Source of the DNA: Galaxea fascicularis
Lineage: Eukaryota > Cnidaria > Anthozoa > Scleractinia > Euphylliidae
DNA: 64,000 nt
Assembly (NCBI GenBank): GCA_948470475.1
Contig: OX419339.1
Coordinates: 5,960,185 to 6,024,184, forward strand
Direction of reading: 5' to 3'
The notes beneath the pieces are model-generated. The model had not been told where the DNA came from and did no database searches. It worked only from the letters and a program-made list of their open reading frames with translations. A program made the position numbers and the translations under genes. Shown one piece after another: positions 1-21,671 of the stretch. Position 1 is the stretch's first letter, and the number at the start of each line of letters is the position of its first letter.

Positions 1-483
1 AGATGAATTCTCGCCATCTGATTGGCTATCGAGGCGAGATATTCAGAGTGGAATTGAGACTTGAAAACGAGGAATACCGAATCGGATGATAAAATTGCCC
101 AGCACACTCTGTTCAATGATCTTCATCGTAAAAAATATCATTTAAAGCCTCTGCAAAAGTTCAGAAAACGAGAGTTTTTTAAAACACGAGGTTCAAATAA
201 AGTTTTTGTGCATTTTGCTTGATTTCTATTCACAGCTGATTTAAATGGCTTTTTGACCGCTCACCGAATGCTGTAACATTTGCACAAAGGATATTCGGCT
301 TCGTTTTCTTTTTTTTTAATGAAAAGCTATGCGACTCAAGTAAAATTAATCACCTGACTCGTGAATTCCAAGTTGAATTTCACTTGAAAAACCGATATAG
401 GTTTTTCGCGAGAATTTAACGTGGAATTCCCTCGTCAGGTGATTAATTTTCCTATAAAATACACTCTCTGAAGCAATATTTAC
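1..483. other. Intronic or 3' part of ADCK5, no exon recognised
   Basis: The stretch left of the last recognised ADCK5 exon. I searched the minus strand for the C-terminal ADCK5 exons and found none, so they should lie to the left of the window. It contains a foldback at 342-450 and little else. Confidence 0.5.
342..450. repeat. Short foldback repeat
   Basis: The left arm AAAATTAATCACCTGAC is repeated in reverse complement at the right end (GTCAGGTGATTAATTTT), and the inner GAATTCCA/TGGAATTC also pair. This gives a hairpin of about 110 bp. It is probably a small MITE; no target-site duplication is clear. Confidence 0.6.
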
Positions 484-3400
484 CATCTACTCCAAGCTCC
501 TTACTGAAAAACTGCATTCGTTCCTGGTCATTTAAAACTATGGATTTCCAAAGATGACACAAAGATATCCTATCTCTGAAAAAAAAAAAAAGGTTTAAAC
601 TCGGATTGTGATTGCGTGTCTAACGTCTGGCTCTGTCGATTAAACCCCACAATGCAAGTACTCCAGCAAACGGCCACTGAGCAAAATCACTGAAAGAGGC
701 TCACCGGTGTTGAAGTGTTTCGTAAAGTCCATGGTCGATAATCACCAGTTCAGCTTTCCCATCTTTGCCTTTCCGGGTAAGAACTAACAATGAAAGTATA
801 AACACAATATGAAACTTTCCGATCCATTTATGAGAAACAAAACTTTTTATTGCCTCACAATAAGCAATCATTTCTCTCGAAAACTCGCGGACTGGGTTAA
901 TTTGCTGTTGCTCAAGATCTTTTGTTTAGCCCCAGCTCGCGCGCGTTTATAGACTGGCATAATTAACTCACACGTTCGGAATTAATTAACCTTTTAAACC
1001 CTAAGATCAAAATTGAAATTCTCATTTGTTGCTCCTACACATTTCCTATAGAAGTAGAAGGGAGAAGTTGTTAAAATATCAGGCAAATTCATCTTGTGTG
1101 ATCCTGTCCTTAATTCTCGTGACCACTCTGTTTTATAAAGCGTTGATATTATAAGGAGAAATTTGATGCTGATCACTCTTAGGGTTTAAAAGGTTAAGAC
1201 ACTTACCATTTGCGGGGTGAGGGTCACCATGAAGGAATCCGCTGCGAAACAACTGTTCGCCAAACGCTTTGATCATTTTCTCGTCCACCTAAAGGCGATT
1301 GAACAAAGATGTGAGTCAAGCGATAGCAATATGCAAAGTCAAAAAGTGCTGGAAAAGTAGGTTATACTGAAAAACATATTAGAATAGGTGAGCAGGGTTG
1401 GCGCAGTGGTGAAAGCGCCCAACCCTGGTTTGATTCCCCCAATCGGCGTCATAAGTGGGCTGAGTTTGTTGGTCCCCTACTCCGCTCCGAGAGGTTTTTC
1501 TCCAGGTACTCCGGCTTTCCCCTCTCGTCAAAAACCAACATTTGATTTGATTAACAATTTATTTGATTTTCAGTCTCCCCAATTAGAAGAGCACTCGTGT
1601 TCAGCTAGAACGATCTGAGACCGCTCAAATAAAGTTATTATTATTACTTGACTTCCATGGAAATTATGCCAGTAATTCCTGGGAAAATTTGCGGTTTTTA
1701 ATGCTTCTATTTACGGTCTGTCGATCAAACGTTGTTCCAAATGATCAACAGTTTACTAAACGATAAGTAACTTTTAATTCGTGTTTCTTGTGCTTTATTA
1801 TTGTTACTTTGGTCCACGGTCAGTTACGATGCAGCTGGTCTTTTAATAAGCTGATCCGTTTTCGTTAGTTTGAACAAGGGCATTGCTATGAGCATCAGTA
1901 CATACCATACAAGTGAATAGTGCTTTTCGTGCGTTCTGATTGGTTAACTCGGAGGTGATTAGCGAAGTACTATTCACCTCCGAGCAGCGGAAGAGAAACA
2001 AAACAGCCTCCCGTTTCGGTTTCCGAAGAGGAAATTATTTGAATAAACCCGGCTAGTTATTCAGCTTGTGCGGTATACACTAAAACAATTATTCACCTCA
2101 GTGTCGGTGAAAGTGAATTCTTCGGTGAATAATTGTTAATTATTCATTAATTTCTTCTTCGGAAACCGAAACGGGATTCTCGTCGTTTGTATTTTGACTC
2201 GCCCTACGGGTTCGTCAAAATACAGCACAACTCGTAAAAATAAACCGCGATACAAAACGCCAAAACATCTAATAAGATATTCATATTTAATAACTCACAT
2301 CGGCTATGTCCAATCCTCTGCGTTTCAGATCGTCGACATCATCCACTTTACCGGCGTCCACAAACTCGGCAGTTAATACCCGCTAAAGAATGTTCATTCA
2401 AACATTTAACGTTAGTTCATTGTTGAATAGAATTGGCATCTGACGTACTGTACTTTGTTTCCTGAAGCACAACCAACACTGAAATCTGTAAGACCTAGTC
2501 ATTTGCTATTCCTGGCTCACTGTTTTCAAAGCAGCGCCCATGGCGAACATTCTGTGAACAATCTCGCTTGCCTTTTTACAATGACTTCTCTTGCGTACAA
2601 ATCGATAAGAGAAACCCAGGCTAGACTGCTTGCAGTCGGTTTCTCTCTCGAATTTCTCTCTTGAAATAAACTCTCTTAAGCTAACCGGAAAAAAATTGGA
2701 CGAGGATTGGGACTCTTTTTTTTTATAAACCGCGTTGTTTTGTGAACGTGTACGCTGGGATGAGAACTCGACGAATTTTGAGAGAAAAGGCGGACTGCAA
2801 GCAGTCTAACCCAGGAAAACTAAATATGACTTCCTCGCACAATTTTTCCCACGCTTGGCGACGGTTTGAATACAGTTGCTCCAAATTCTAAGTGGTTCAT
2901 TGGTCCATGGCGCTTTCTGTAGTTGTTGTAATTGGCTGACTAGCCGTACTTTGAGAGCCACATGTACAGTGTACACACCCAAAAATCCCAATGCGTGGGC
3001 TTGACAAGGCTACTAGAAATCGATAACCGATACCGACTGATCGGATACTTTTCCTCTGTCCATCAAAAGCTGCGTGTGAACTCAGTGATAACAAAAGGTC
3101 ATTACAACTTAATACACTTCCCTCTGTGAACAAATAATTGAAACCGCGTTGTTTCAGTAAAAAGACTGAATGAGAAAAAAGGAGGAAAGCAAATTAACGC
3201 ATGGGGCAGTTGTTAGTTGAGCAAATCTAAAAAAGGTCTACCTTGCTTGTGAGATCCCAGAGTATTTCAGGTACATGAACATAACTAAGGTGCTTCAGCT
3301 CTTCTGCGCATCGTTCGCCATTGTAACCTTCACGAACAAAATCGAGCTCCTGCTTTAAAGTTTCTTTCATGTCCTGGACAAAAGCAGACAATTTTCAAGT

Positions 3401-6400
3401 TTAAAATAAGGGGGTAGTTATACGAGTAGCGCATGTGCGAGCGCTGATTGTGATATCCAGAGTAATCAAGGTCAACCCAGGTAAAAGTTATCGGCTGAGG
3501 CGATACCGAGACCTCTCTTACCGAGACCTTGATTATTCTGGATATCACAAAACCAAACCTTAGAATTGTTTTATTATACATTAAACAGCAGTTTTCCTCC
3601 AGGCCAAAGAAGAGCGAATTTGAGGACAACAATAACTGACAAGTCGACCAGGAAAGGGCGCAAAAAAGCCTCTGGCACCCAGGGCAAGGAACTTGAGATT
3701 TTGAGCAAAATCGTCACTTAGGCCCTTTTTCGCATCAACCCTTCAATATAAACACGAAACGCGCAAAGCAAAAATTCAACATCTGAAAAGACTTTGAAAA
3801 ATGATACTTGAGCCAGTGCCGACTTGTTCTTGTTTCTTTTTCTACAAGCCTAATTACAACTGACACATTAAAGCAACACTTACATCCAGAACCCAAGAGA
3901 AAGCAAACTTAGGATGCATCCAGGCGATGACTTGGAGCAAGCGTTTCAATGTCCACAGATCTCCATCATATCTATCCCGAAGATCAATATACTGAATCTA
4001 GGAGAGAGAATAACAAGGCAATCAAAGATATATTGCAGGATAGTGGGGCATTAGAACAGCTCAGTACAATTTTGGACAAAACTACTCGAAAAAACAGGCG
4101 TCTTGGAGTGCAGAACTAGCTACCTCCGCATTATGTATTGCTAAGTAACTTCTAAGTAAAATTTTGCGGTTGATCAAGTTTCGAACATTTCTCGCGCAAA
4201 TCAGTAGGAAACTGTAAGAATAACGGAGAAGCAGAGCGAAAACAAGAACGGTACTCCTTCTTATCATTGGATTTTTTCAATGTCCTGTCCATGGTTATTA
4301 ATTGTGCCGAGCTAAAAAAAATCTGGATAGTACACCGTTTTCAAGGCGACTAACTTAATAATTTGATAAAGACTTCTTCGGGACAAGAATGCCAACTCCT
4401 AAGGGAAAAGCCGCCTCCTTTGTCAAGTTTTTTAAATACCTTCACAGCAACTTCTCTTCCATCATGCCTTACACCTTTGTGCACTTGTGCCAGACTGGCG
4501 GCTGCTATTGGTTTGTAATCAAATCTTAGGAATAAGTCTTGAGCTTTCTTACCAAAGTCCTCAAGAAATAATTCATCCACCTATATTGGCAAAAAAGAAG
4601 AGACGCTCTGAATCAATTCCATGTTTTCCTTGTTTATAAATTATTTTGTACTACTTACATAATTATTAACAACCAAATTATGATATTACTATACATTACA
4701 GTAAAACAACATAAAATGGGGAGTAGGGTTGGCGCAGTGGTGAGAGCACTCGCTTCCCACCAATGTGCCTCAGGTTCGATTCCTGGACTTGATGTCATAT
4801 GTGGGTTGAATTTGTTGTTGGTTCTCTACTCTGCTCCGAAAGGTTTTTCTCCGGGTACTCCAGTTTTCCCCTCTCCCCAAAAACCAACACTTCCAAATTC
4901 CAATTCGATCCAGATGCAGGACCTAAAAACCACTTCGCGGTGAGTGGAGCTTCCTGGGTAAATATCATTGATTTGATTTATAACAAGAAAGAAGCTAAAA
5001 TGTGTGCAGTGTCTAAAGTACCATATGTAGCTAAGGCTTTCAGGTTGGTCACTGCCACTTTAAGTTAACTGGTGTAGACATAGTATAACACAAGACTACA
5101 AAGAAGTATAAAAAGAAGCTGCATTAATATGACAAAACCGAAAGCATAGAGCATATAATTATCCTTCTGTGATAATGACTTTTTCTGACCCTAGATCACA
5201 TACAGAACCATTGTTTAAGTCTCTTAATTAGACTCCTAAAATTTTCTGATATAATTCGTCTGGGAATTCTGTCTTTTGTTTATCAGTGGTATCATAAATT
5301 AAGCCCTTCTTGTTTTATTGATTATTTCAACTCACTATCTTCTATCCACTCTTATTATGCACGTCAATCACAGAATGATAATCTGTTTGTTACATTGGTT
5401 TGTACCACCCAATATGGCATTTTCAATCTCTCAGGTACACTGCTACCAATCTTTGGAATTCATTGTCTATTACACTGTAATGTTAAGAAAATCAAGCCTT
5501 TATCTAGTTTTTGTCAAAATGTCAAGAATTCTATGATAGTGTTATTAATTCTTGAAGTTTTACGAGTATGTTATCTTTAACAACTACTATTTTAGTTTAT
5601 GAAATAATAATTTTTATCAAAATAGCTATTTTGCCACCATATTCTTTCTACTTTCATTTCTTGTTTTGTGTCACCTACTCGGCTATAGTTCTATGAACTA
5701 TTTAGGTGTCCCAAACTCTACACAATTAACATAATAATTGAAATAGTTTATTTTCCTTCTTCACACTTTTATTTTTATATTCAAATGCACTGATTTGTAA
5801 ATAGTATCAATACTTTGTGTGAGTTAAATACAAAAATGACTTGACTTTGACTTGACTTGACTGTGAAACTATCCAGGATACATTTCAAGTGATGAGTCAG
5901 TACTAGAAAAATTTAGTGTTGTTTTTAAGGAACAAACATGCAAACAAACTGAACTACTAACCTCCCCGTGTTTTCTTCGAAGAGCCTGCAAGAATTTAAA
6001 ATAACTCAGAAAACTTAACACTAAAGTAGTCATAACTTTGAGCCCACACAATACACCTCAGAAACCCTCAATGAAAAGTCATTCAACCAATAATTTGGAA
6101 ATATAACACAGTTCACTCTCAACTGTATTGTATATTTATGGAAACTCTCCCTTAACTACAGTGTAAACAGTGACTCAAGTGAAAATATCCTTCTAACTGG
6201 TATTTGAGTGGGCAGTATTTTTGCTGCTCAATAACTCTACTGTAAGATCCTAGCAAAACAATCCTAGTTAACAGTTTTGTAATCTCAATAGGTTGTTACA
6301 GCTTCTGCTTTTAGAATGTCTCTCTCTCTCTCACTTATTATCTTTTCTTCATTCAATTAGCTGAAATCACAGCAATGGGTTAAGAAGAGAAAAGGGAACA

Positions 6401-9400
6401 GAGCCTATCCTTAACAACACCCACTGTCAACATGGCAAGTTAGTGGACTGTTTAATACCTGTGTATACAATGTACCTTATCTCGTAACACTTGAAGAGTA
6501 TCTGTATATTCCCGTGGAAGTATGTGATTTAGGCAAGCCAGGATTTGACCCAGTTTGATATAAAGCCCTCCATTATCAATTGCCCCTACAACCATCCTAT
6601 CAGCCGCTCTCTGGTGGCAGAGTTTTATGGCTTGAGCATACTGTTCTCCATTCTGAAATTATTACAACAAGTGACCAAACAAAAATTCAAAATAATTATA
6701 AATACTTCAATTATCACAACAGAGTGCCTGTCAACTTGACCATGCACTCTCAACAATAAATTATGTTTGAGACATGTAGTTTCATGGTTCTAAGTCTTGG
6801 TTTTTCAGTATGGTACTGTTCTTTATGCTTTACACAAGGTAGTTCTAAAGTTTTGCAATCATATATCTACAATAATGACACATTATTTATATTATTATGA
6901 TATAAATGTGTCATATTCATTTACATGTAGCAGAATGTAGTTGAATTGAGAGCTTAACAAGATGGATGATATGATCTCAACAATTAATAATGCCAGACTT
7001 TAGGAGATGAAGATAATGTAAAGTGATGGATACCCTGGGGGGGAAGGTACTCTGGAATTAAAGTGACAGGGATGATTGAAGGACTTTTTGGCTTTGAAAT
7101 GTTTTTATTCTGGGATGTTCTTGGGTAGGAAACTGTCTTTGACAAGTACTTCTGTTTGGTATTCAAAGCAATATGGAGATTTGTGGTAGTGCCCAAGGGG
7201 TAGTGTCATAAGCATCCTGGCTGTGCAGTTCTGTGAATTAAAAGTACTACAATCCTTTATGGAAATTTTTAAGGCTTAGAGATTCGGCATGGGATTTTTT
7301 AGGGTTAACATTATTTTGGGGGTTTTGTTGGAAGCCCCAGGGATTTTGCTGGTTTTAATTTTGTCCCCATTTGATCATCCCCGTCACATGAAATCCAGAA
7401 TACCCCTCTAGGATGGATACCCAGTCCTTTTTCCAAGGATTGTTTCTCTATTATGGAGGAAAATAATTAAATATATCATTTTATATATTTTGGCAATAGA
7501 CTGCTGGCTGAATGTGACAAGTGATACAAATTCACAAAACTAAAATCTAGCTTCAAACTTTCTTTCAAGAATTCTGGATTGGAAAACTTTATTCCTGACC
7601 TTCAAATCTCCAGTCATCCTCCACACAAGTAGGGACAACTATGGATTTTATTTACTGATCATGCACTGTATATAAGCCTTTCATGGCTGACTACATGAAT
7701 AACTATTTGTGGTCTTAAAAGTTACATGTACATGATGCATTGTAACCTGCAAACCTCCACCCATTCTTGAAATAATGTCGCTTAATTGTTTAACAATAAA
7801 ACAAACATACAGTGAATGTAAAGGCATTTAATTGTCTTTACTTACAGGATCTAAATTATACAGACTCCACCAATAGTCTAAGGATATTTTCATTCCAACA
7901 TAAAAGCACCTACATGTAGTATAAAGAAGACAACAATCAATATGGCTGCAAAAAGAAGTTCCGTCTGCTGACAGCTATGTGTAGATTTAGAACATTCCAT
8001 TTCTCATGATCTTCAGCCCATAATAAATACAAGTAAGCCTAATATTAGACATTCCTACAGTGTAGGTAAAATTTAGAAGACATTTCAGAGCTCCCAATGC
8101 CCTGAAAGATCTCATCCTAGACAAATAGGTATACAAACTTTAAAATCTGTTTATTTCCTGATCACCTTTGGCAGGGCTTGAAATACTAATACCTTGTATA
8201 ATATTATGGTCAGCCCAACACATACATCACTCCATCCCTCACGATGGGATTCTCCAAAGGGTTTTGAATGCAAAAAATTGGCTTCTTTCTAAAGAAGTGC
8301 AAATAACTGGTCAGGATCATTTCTGAGAAGAGACCATGTTGGGACTGAACATCTTTTGTTTCTATTTGTAAATAGAGCATATTCTCCCATGTGATCACCC
8401 AGTCCCCCCTTTCAACCTCGCTATGCCTTGGACACGCTATGGAATATACAGTTTTCTTCCCAGATCAGATTGGACTGGATCAGAATAAAAAACCCTGGAT
8501 TGGATCAGATCAGATTGGATCAAACTACCAAAACCTTTAAAAGTTTCTTTTAAGAAACACAAACTTTTGGCTGCCTTAAAACTCAAGTCTTCAATAGGTG
8601 AAGTGATGAAAGAGGTGCTCAAAATTCTCATAATATAATATTGTGATAAAAAATGCAAAAGAATCAAATTATGGAAATAAACCTATGAATCCTTGGTTAT
8701 AAAATTGCTCTACATTCCTCTGAGTAGAAAAGGGTTGTCTTTATTGGTCTGGGTCATTATGGTGTGCCAATAGTATTCCGAACAAAATTTTTCTCTGCAA
8801 GCATTATCAAAGTCAATGACACAGTCATGAGACCATGCATCATTTGCAAATACTTCAACAAGGACATAGATGCCAAGTTGTAGGGAGAGGCTCGCTGGAG
8901 ATTTAATGGAGCGCCTAATTTGAGTGAGCGCCAAAGGCACGAACTTTTCTGGGAGGGTCCGGGGGCATGCCTCTCCCACCCCCCCCCCACCCCCCATATA
9001 AATTAAATTTTTAAGTCGAACCCAGGTCACTTTGGGTAAACAAACACAAGCAGTGACAAGAAATTGGTCTCTGGGGTCTAGAATTTCTTGATTTCTCGTC
9101 AATTTGCCACTGATTTCTCGTCAATTTCACGATTTCTCAGATAATGAACAGTTTTACGTTTGTGGAACAATAATTTTATATCATATAATTATGTATTACA
9201 AAATTTGTTAACCCTAGCTCAGCTGGAGATTTTGCTTGCTCGGCTGGAGAGCTGGAGATTGAGTCTGAAAGCTGGAGTGTCCAGCCGAAAGCTGGAGACT
9301 TGGCATCTATGCAAGGAGTTCCCAGCTCCAAAGTCATGAACGTAATTGGATACACAACCTCATGTTGTTTATAAAATTCCTAGTGGAGACTGTTCGTGGA

Positions 9401-10000
9401 GTTATATCGGTGAAACAGGTACATCTTTTGTTGCAAGGACAGAAAGAACATTAAGAAAGTAAGGCCAAAGGTTCCAGGATTAGATAAATATATTGTTAGC
9501 CAGATAACGTTTTAATTATTACTGTGATCCGACTTTCGTTGATCCGGTACGGATTTTGCCAGTTCGATCCGATCCGATCTAATACAGGTGATGTCAATCT
9601 GATCTGAGGTCAAGAGTCTACCAAGTAAAATTACACTGTGTTTACAAACAATACACACTATTCGCATGCAAATAAGTGGCGGGGTATTCTGCAGTTTAGC
9701 GAAAACATCCTATAAGTCAGTTTTGACCTACCTGAAAAACCGTCCTATACCTTCGACTTGAACTCGCAGCTTTCTCCGTTGCTTTCGCTCCCAGAGATTG
9801 TTATAGCTGGCAAACGCCAGAGTACCTCCTCCAGCTAAAAGCCAGAAACCCCTTTTTCGCATTATTCCTGTTCTTGTGGTTTTTTCTGATATTACTGAAC
9901 TTTTCGGTCTCCATTGGATCCCTCTGCAGCAAAGCGGTAAATTAATCCTACAAGCCGCTAAGGATCCCTGCAAACGTGAGGAAAAGGTACAGGTCGCCAT
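484..10000 (-). CDS. ADCK5: ADCK5-like mitochondrial ABC1/UbiB-type atypical kinase (C-terminus outside window)
   Basis: Minus-strand gene, 11 exons in view: 9732-10000, 7846-7909, 6476-6652, 5962-5985 (24 nt), 4440-4580, 3884-3997, 3242-3373, 2299-2382, 1207-1288, 705-783, 484-569. All have GT donors and AG acceptors and the phases agree, giving 417 codons; human ADCK5 has about 580 residues, so the end is missing. UbiB-family hallmarks are visible: KLGQ at residues 144-147, AAAS at 204-207, VAVK with Lys225, QELDF in exon 7, HGDPHPAN with Asp357/Asn362, and DHG at 379-381. The N-terminus is rich in Arg, Ser and Cys with few acids, followed by a hydrophobic segment ([15 protein letters not shown]), which fits mitochondrial import and a membrane anchor. 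ADCK5 was preferred over ADCK1 because of VDELFLEDF and GRFFR-like stretches. The family has an atypical kinase fold linked to lipid/quinone metabolism; the ADCK5 substrate is not settled. Divergent from NUDT21. Introns hold SINEs and MITEs. Confidence 0.9.
988..1193. mobile_element. TTAA-flanked MITE
   Basis: TTAA at 986-989 and 1194-1197 flank inverted ends CCTTTTAAACCCTAAGATCA and TGATCACTCTTAGGGTTTAAAAGG (one end has a small insertion). TTAA duplications and CC-starting ends are typical of piggyBac-type or Kolobok-type transposons. About 206 bp, with no coding capacity. Lies in an ADCK5 intron between the exons at 1207 and 783. Confidence 0.7.
1388..1650 (+). mobile_element. tRNA-derived SINE, copy A
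   Basis: Starts with an A-box-like GTTGGCGCAGTGGTGAAAG and ends in a tail of TTATTATTATTAC. The body (GTTTTTCTCC, ACTCCGGCTTTCCCCTCTC) matches the copy at 4718-4985. The B-box region is degraded here (GGTTTGATTCCC). The short ORF over it has the same frame as in the other copy and is a shadow of the SINE. Confidence 0.75.
2009..2175. repeat. Nested inverted repeat (MITE-like)
   Basis: Outer arms TCCCGTTTCGGTTTCCGAAG and its reverse complement near 2153-2175. Inner arms ACAATTATTCACC and GGTGAATAATTGT. Just upstream (1950-1985) lies another small palindrome, CGGAGGTGA/TCACCTCCG. Non-coding, inside an ADCK5 intron. Confidence 0.6.
2616..2815. mobile_element. Short MITE with AGACTGCTTGCAGTC ends
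   Basis: Inverted ends CCAGGCTAGACTGCTTGCAG and CTGCAAGCAGTCTAACCCAGG enclose about 160 bp. Each end contains its own small palindrome (ACTGCTTGCAGT, with a one-base offset). No ORF. Confidence 0.6.
3450..3548. repeat. Foldback repeat
   Basis: GTGATATCCAGAGTAATCAA is repeated in inverse at 3525-3548, with one mismatch in 24. A direct pair of CCGAGACCT lies inside. A hairpin of about 99 bp in an ADCK5 intron. Confidence 0.6.
4718..4985 (+). mobile_element. tRNA-derived SINE, copy B
   Basis: The better preserved copy of the family at 1388. A-box GTTGGCGCAGTGGTGAGAG and B-box CAGGTTCGATTCCTGG are spaced as in a tRNA. The unrelated body shares GCTCCGAAAGGTTTTTCTCC with copy A, and the 3' end is TTGATTTGATTT. 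It is a retroposon and not a tRNA gene, since no cloverleaf or acceptor stem follows. Confidence 0.8.
9361..9456 (+). pseudogene. GIY-YIG endonuclease fragment of a Penelope-like element
   Basis: Plus-strand reading [19 protein letters not shown] followed by [13 protein letters not shown] and a stop resembles the GIY-YIG domain of Penelope-like retroelements (the YIGETG core). The remnant is only about 32 codons, in ADCK5 intron 1, antisense to the gene. It is a different subfamily from the element at 61357-62957, judged by the residues around YIGE. Confidence 0.6.
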
Positions 10001-10153
10001 AATTGTTTTTCATGTAGACATTCCATTCCTCTCACTTGACGTATTTACATATTGAGATTCATCTCGTCTCCAGTATCCTCACTGATTTCTTCGACGTACT
10101 AGCCTAGAAGTTTGGGATGAGCTCCTTCCCAGTACCTTCTCAAAAGAATCAAT
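10001..10153. promoter_or_regulatory. Divergent promoter between ADCK5 and NUDT21
   Basis: Only 153 bp separate the two start codons, so a shared bidirectional promoter is the simplest reading. No TATA box is evident. The NUDT21 start codon lies in CAATATGGCGGCC and the ADCK5 start in ATTATGGCGACC, both close to the YY1 consensus AAnATGGCGGC. Transcription starts are not visible from sequence. Confidence 0.6.
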
Positions 10154-19527
<9,374 letters not shown>

Positions 19528-21430
19528 AAAGAGTGACGACATCGCGAGAAAATAGAAGAAAGAACATGGATAGAACGTTTTAAATCACTGGCGTATTTTC
19601 CTTTTATTGTGCTTTTTGTATTTATTTGTTATGTTTTAATATACTTACTTTTTAAATCAGAAATAAAAGAAAAAAAACCTTCATGTCGGTGCGTCCATTT
19701 ATCCGTTTTTTGTTTGTTTGTTTGTTTTTTTGGTGAACTGCGTGGTGGAAAATGTTGTATCTTTTCCCACCCCCTCTCCGTGAAGTGAGTATAATTATAC
19801 AATTTTTTTTGCGACCTTAGTTTTCCTTCTTTAGTTGTGTTGTCAACAACTAGAAAATGAGAAACCACCCCATCACGTGATCAAATTTCTGAGGAGTATG
19901 TTAGCGTTTCAAACGGGGAGCCCTAGGGGAGTTTCAGGTACAGTAAAAACCCGCATAACAGAACAAGTGGATTAAACCTTGAACCAAGGGTGCGTTTCTT
20001 TAATTGAGAGAATCCGAATCCGGACACTCGAATCTAGAAACGAATTCTCGATTCAGCAGATTGAATCCGGACACCTCGGGTCCCGGATACGAAACTCTTT
20101 GGAGATGTGCTTGGGTCAACGGTCAACGGTAAGCATATATTCACGCACTGTCTAACGGATCTTTAGCCTGAAATGTAGCCAAAAGAGGACGAAGGTGAAT
20201 AAAAAATAAGGCCAGGAATCCTGAGAAGTTATGTTGTAGCAATTAACGGGCAAAAAAGGCCTGAAACAGTAGCCATAGTAAAAATATATTTAATTTTCGG
20301 ATTTATTTCGTTGACGAGATTCAGTCTGTTCATAATTTATCTTGAACCCGGATTCGGATATTTCCCGAAGAAACTTTCAAAATTGAATTACAGCAACTGA
20401 TTAACCTCATAGTTTTGCATACGCGTCATTGCACTGTTATTGAATAGGGAGTTTAATTTTTGGATAGCGCTGCACCTCTTTGAAACCTCTAATTTCATTC
20501 GATCTTCGAAGAGTGCAGCCCTATTATTTTAGGGTTTAACGCTAGGGGCCAATGTTTTCAACCAATCCTTTGAATTGAGGTGTTGCAAATGGTGCACAGA
20601 CGATGGAGACTACAACGAAAACGTCATTTTAAAGCTAACTTCTCGTTTCTCTATCTCTTTCGTGATTATTGAATTTGTTGACTGGAAAAAAACTTAAAAT
20701 TTGGTCATTTCACGCTATTGCTTTGCAGAAGTCGGCAAAATGTAAGCGAACGTACACAGCAATTGTGTTTGCAGATTAAACTTTTTGTTTTCTCGCGTCA
20801 CCTCGTTGCTAAAACTCCCTAGTCAGTATAAACAGGATATAGTTTCCTCTTTATAATGTCGTGCAACGGGTGAGAAGTCAACCGACCGAAAACACCATGG
20901 AATCACACAGGACTATACAATAGCCAAAACGTAGGTGAACGTTATTTATCTCAGTGGCCTACATTTCATCAGGATTTGGGAACACAAGATGCAAAATCCA
21001 GAATTTTATGACCCATTTTCGTCGATCGCTTGAGGCATGCAAAGCGATTTCAACCGTTGCAAATTACAGTGAATGTATGAGATCCAATAGGCCATTTTAC
21101 AGTTGTTCGCTCAGTGACCTGGCAGCGAGGTTGGAGGTTGCCGGTGACCTTGTTTTGATAGAGACCTCACTGCTTTTATCATGTAAATCATGTTGTTGTA
21201 ATGCTAACTAGTCTGCATTTACATAAGAAAAACAGAAAGGTTTGTATCAAACCAAGGTCACCCTCAGCCTCGCTTCCATTCACAGGCCAGGTAACTCAGC
21301 CACAACTGTAAAATGGTCTATTGCATTACGTCAACACGTGTCAACACAAATAGATAGGATGGTCTGTCTGTGGCGAACCACGCATTTTACAACCTGCTAT
21401 GTCAAAATTGCATAATGTACTACCCGGGCT
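19528..21430. other. Intergenic, NUDT21 3' side to arylsulfatase 1
   Basis: Begins with the NUDT21 3'UTR; AATAAA-like AAATAAAAG near 19659 could serve as the poly(A) signal. TTTG repeats at 19707-19726. Apart from the MITE at 21086-21322, no gene is seen. Confidence 0.4.
21086..21322. mobile_element. MITE with GGCCATTTTACAGTTG ends
   Basis: Inverted ends AATAGGCCATTTTACAGTTG and CAACTGTAAAATGGTCTATT, with further pairing around GACCTGGC/GCCAGGT. About 237 bp. It sits just upstream of the first arylsulfatase promoter region. Confidence 0.65.
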
Positions 21431-21671
21431 AAAACAAATATCCGACCGATCTAAAGAGTCTCTTTCATCTTTCTATAGGATTCTAAAGAACCTTACTTGG
21501 AGAAATGATTTTGTTGTCTAGATGCGACAATTCTGCTGAACTCGACCCGGTTCAGGATCGGCTTTGAGGTGCTTGACATGAAGGAGAACAGGATTATTCT
21601 TCATAAATGCTGCTTTGTGAACAATGAATTCATTATCATAGGATTCTGGACAGCTTCCTTTTAGATTCTAA

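Noticed and set aside
1388..4985. tRNA genes at 1388, 4718 and 30010
   Set aside because: A and B boxes are present but there is no closing acceptor stem, and long non-tRNA bodies follow; these are SINEs.
8710..9102. 130-codon minus ORF
   Set aside because: Crosses a poly-C/poly-G tract and lacks any recognisable domain; likely repeat-derived.
484..10000. ADCK1 as identity of the minus-strand kinase
   Set aside because: The stretches before and after the AAAS motif and the N-terminal GRF region fit ADCK5 better.
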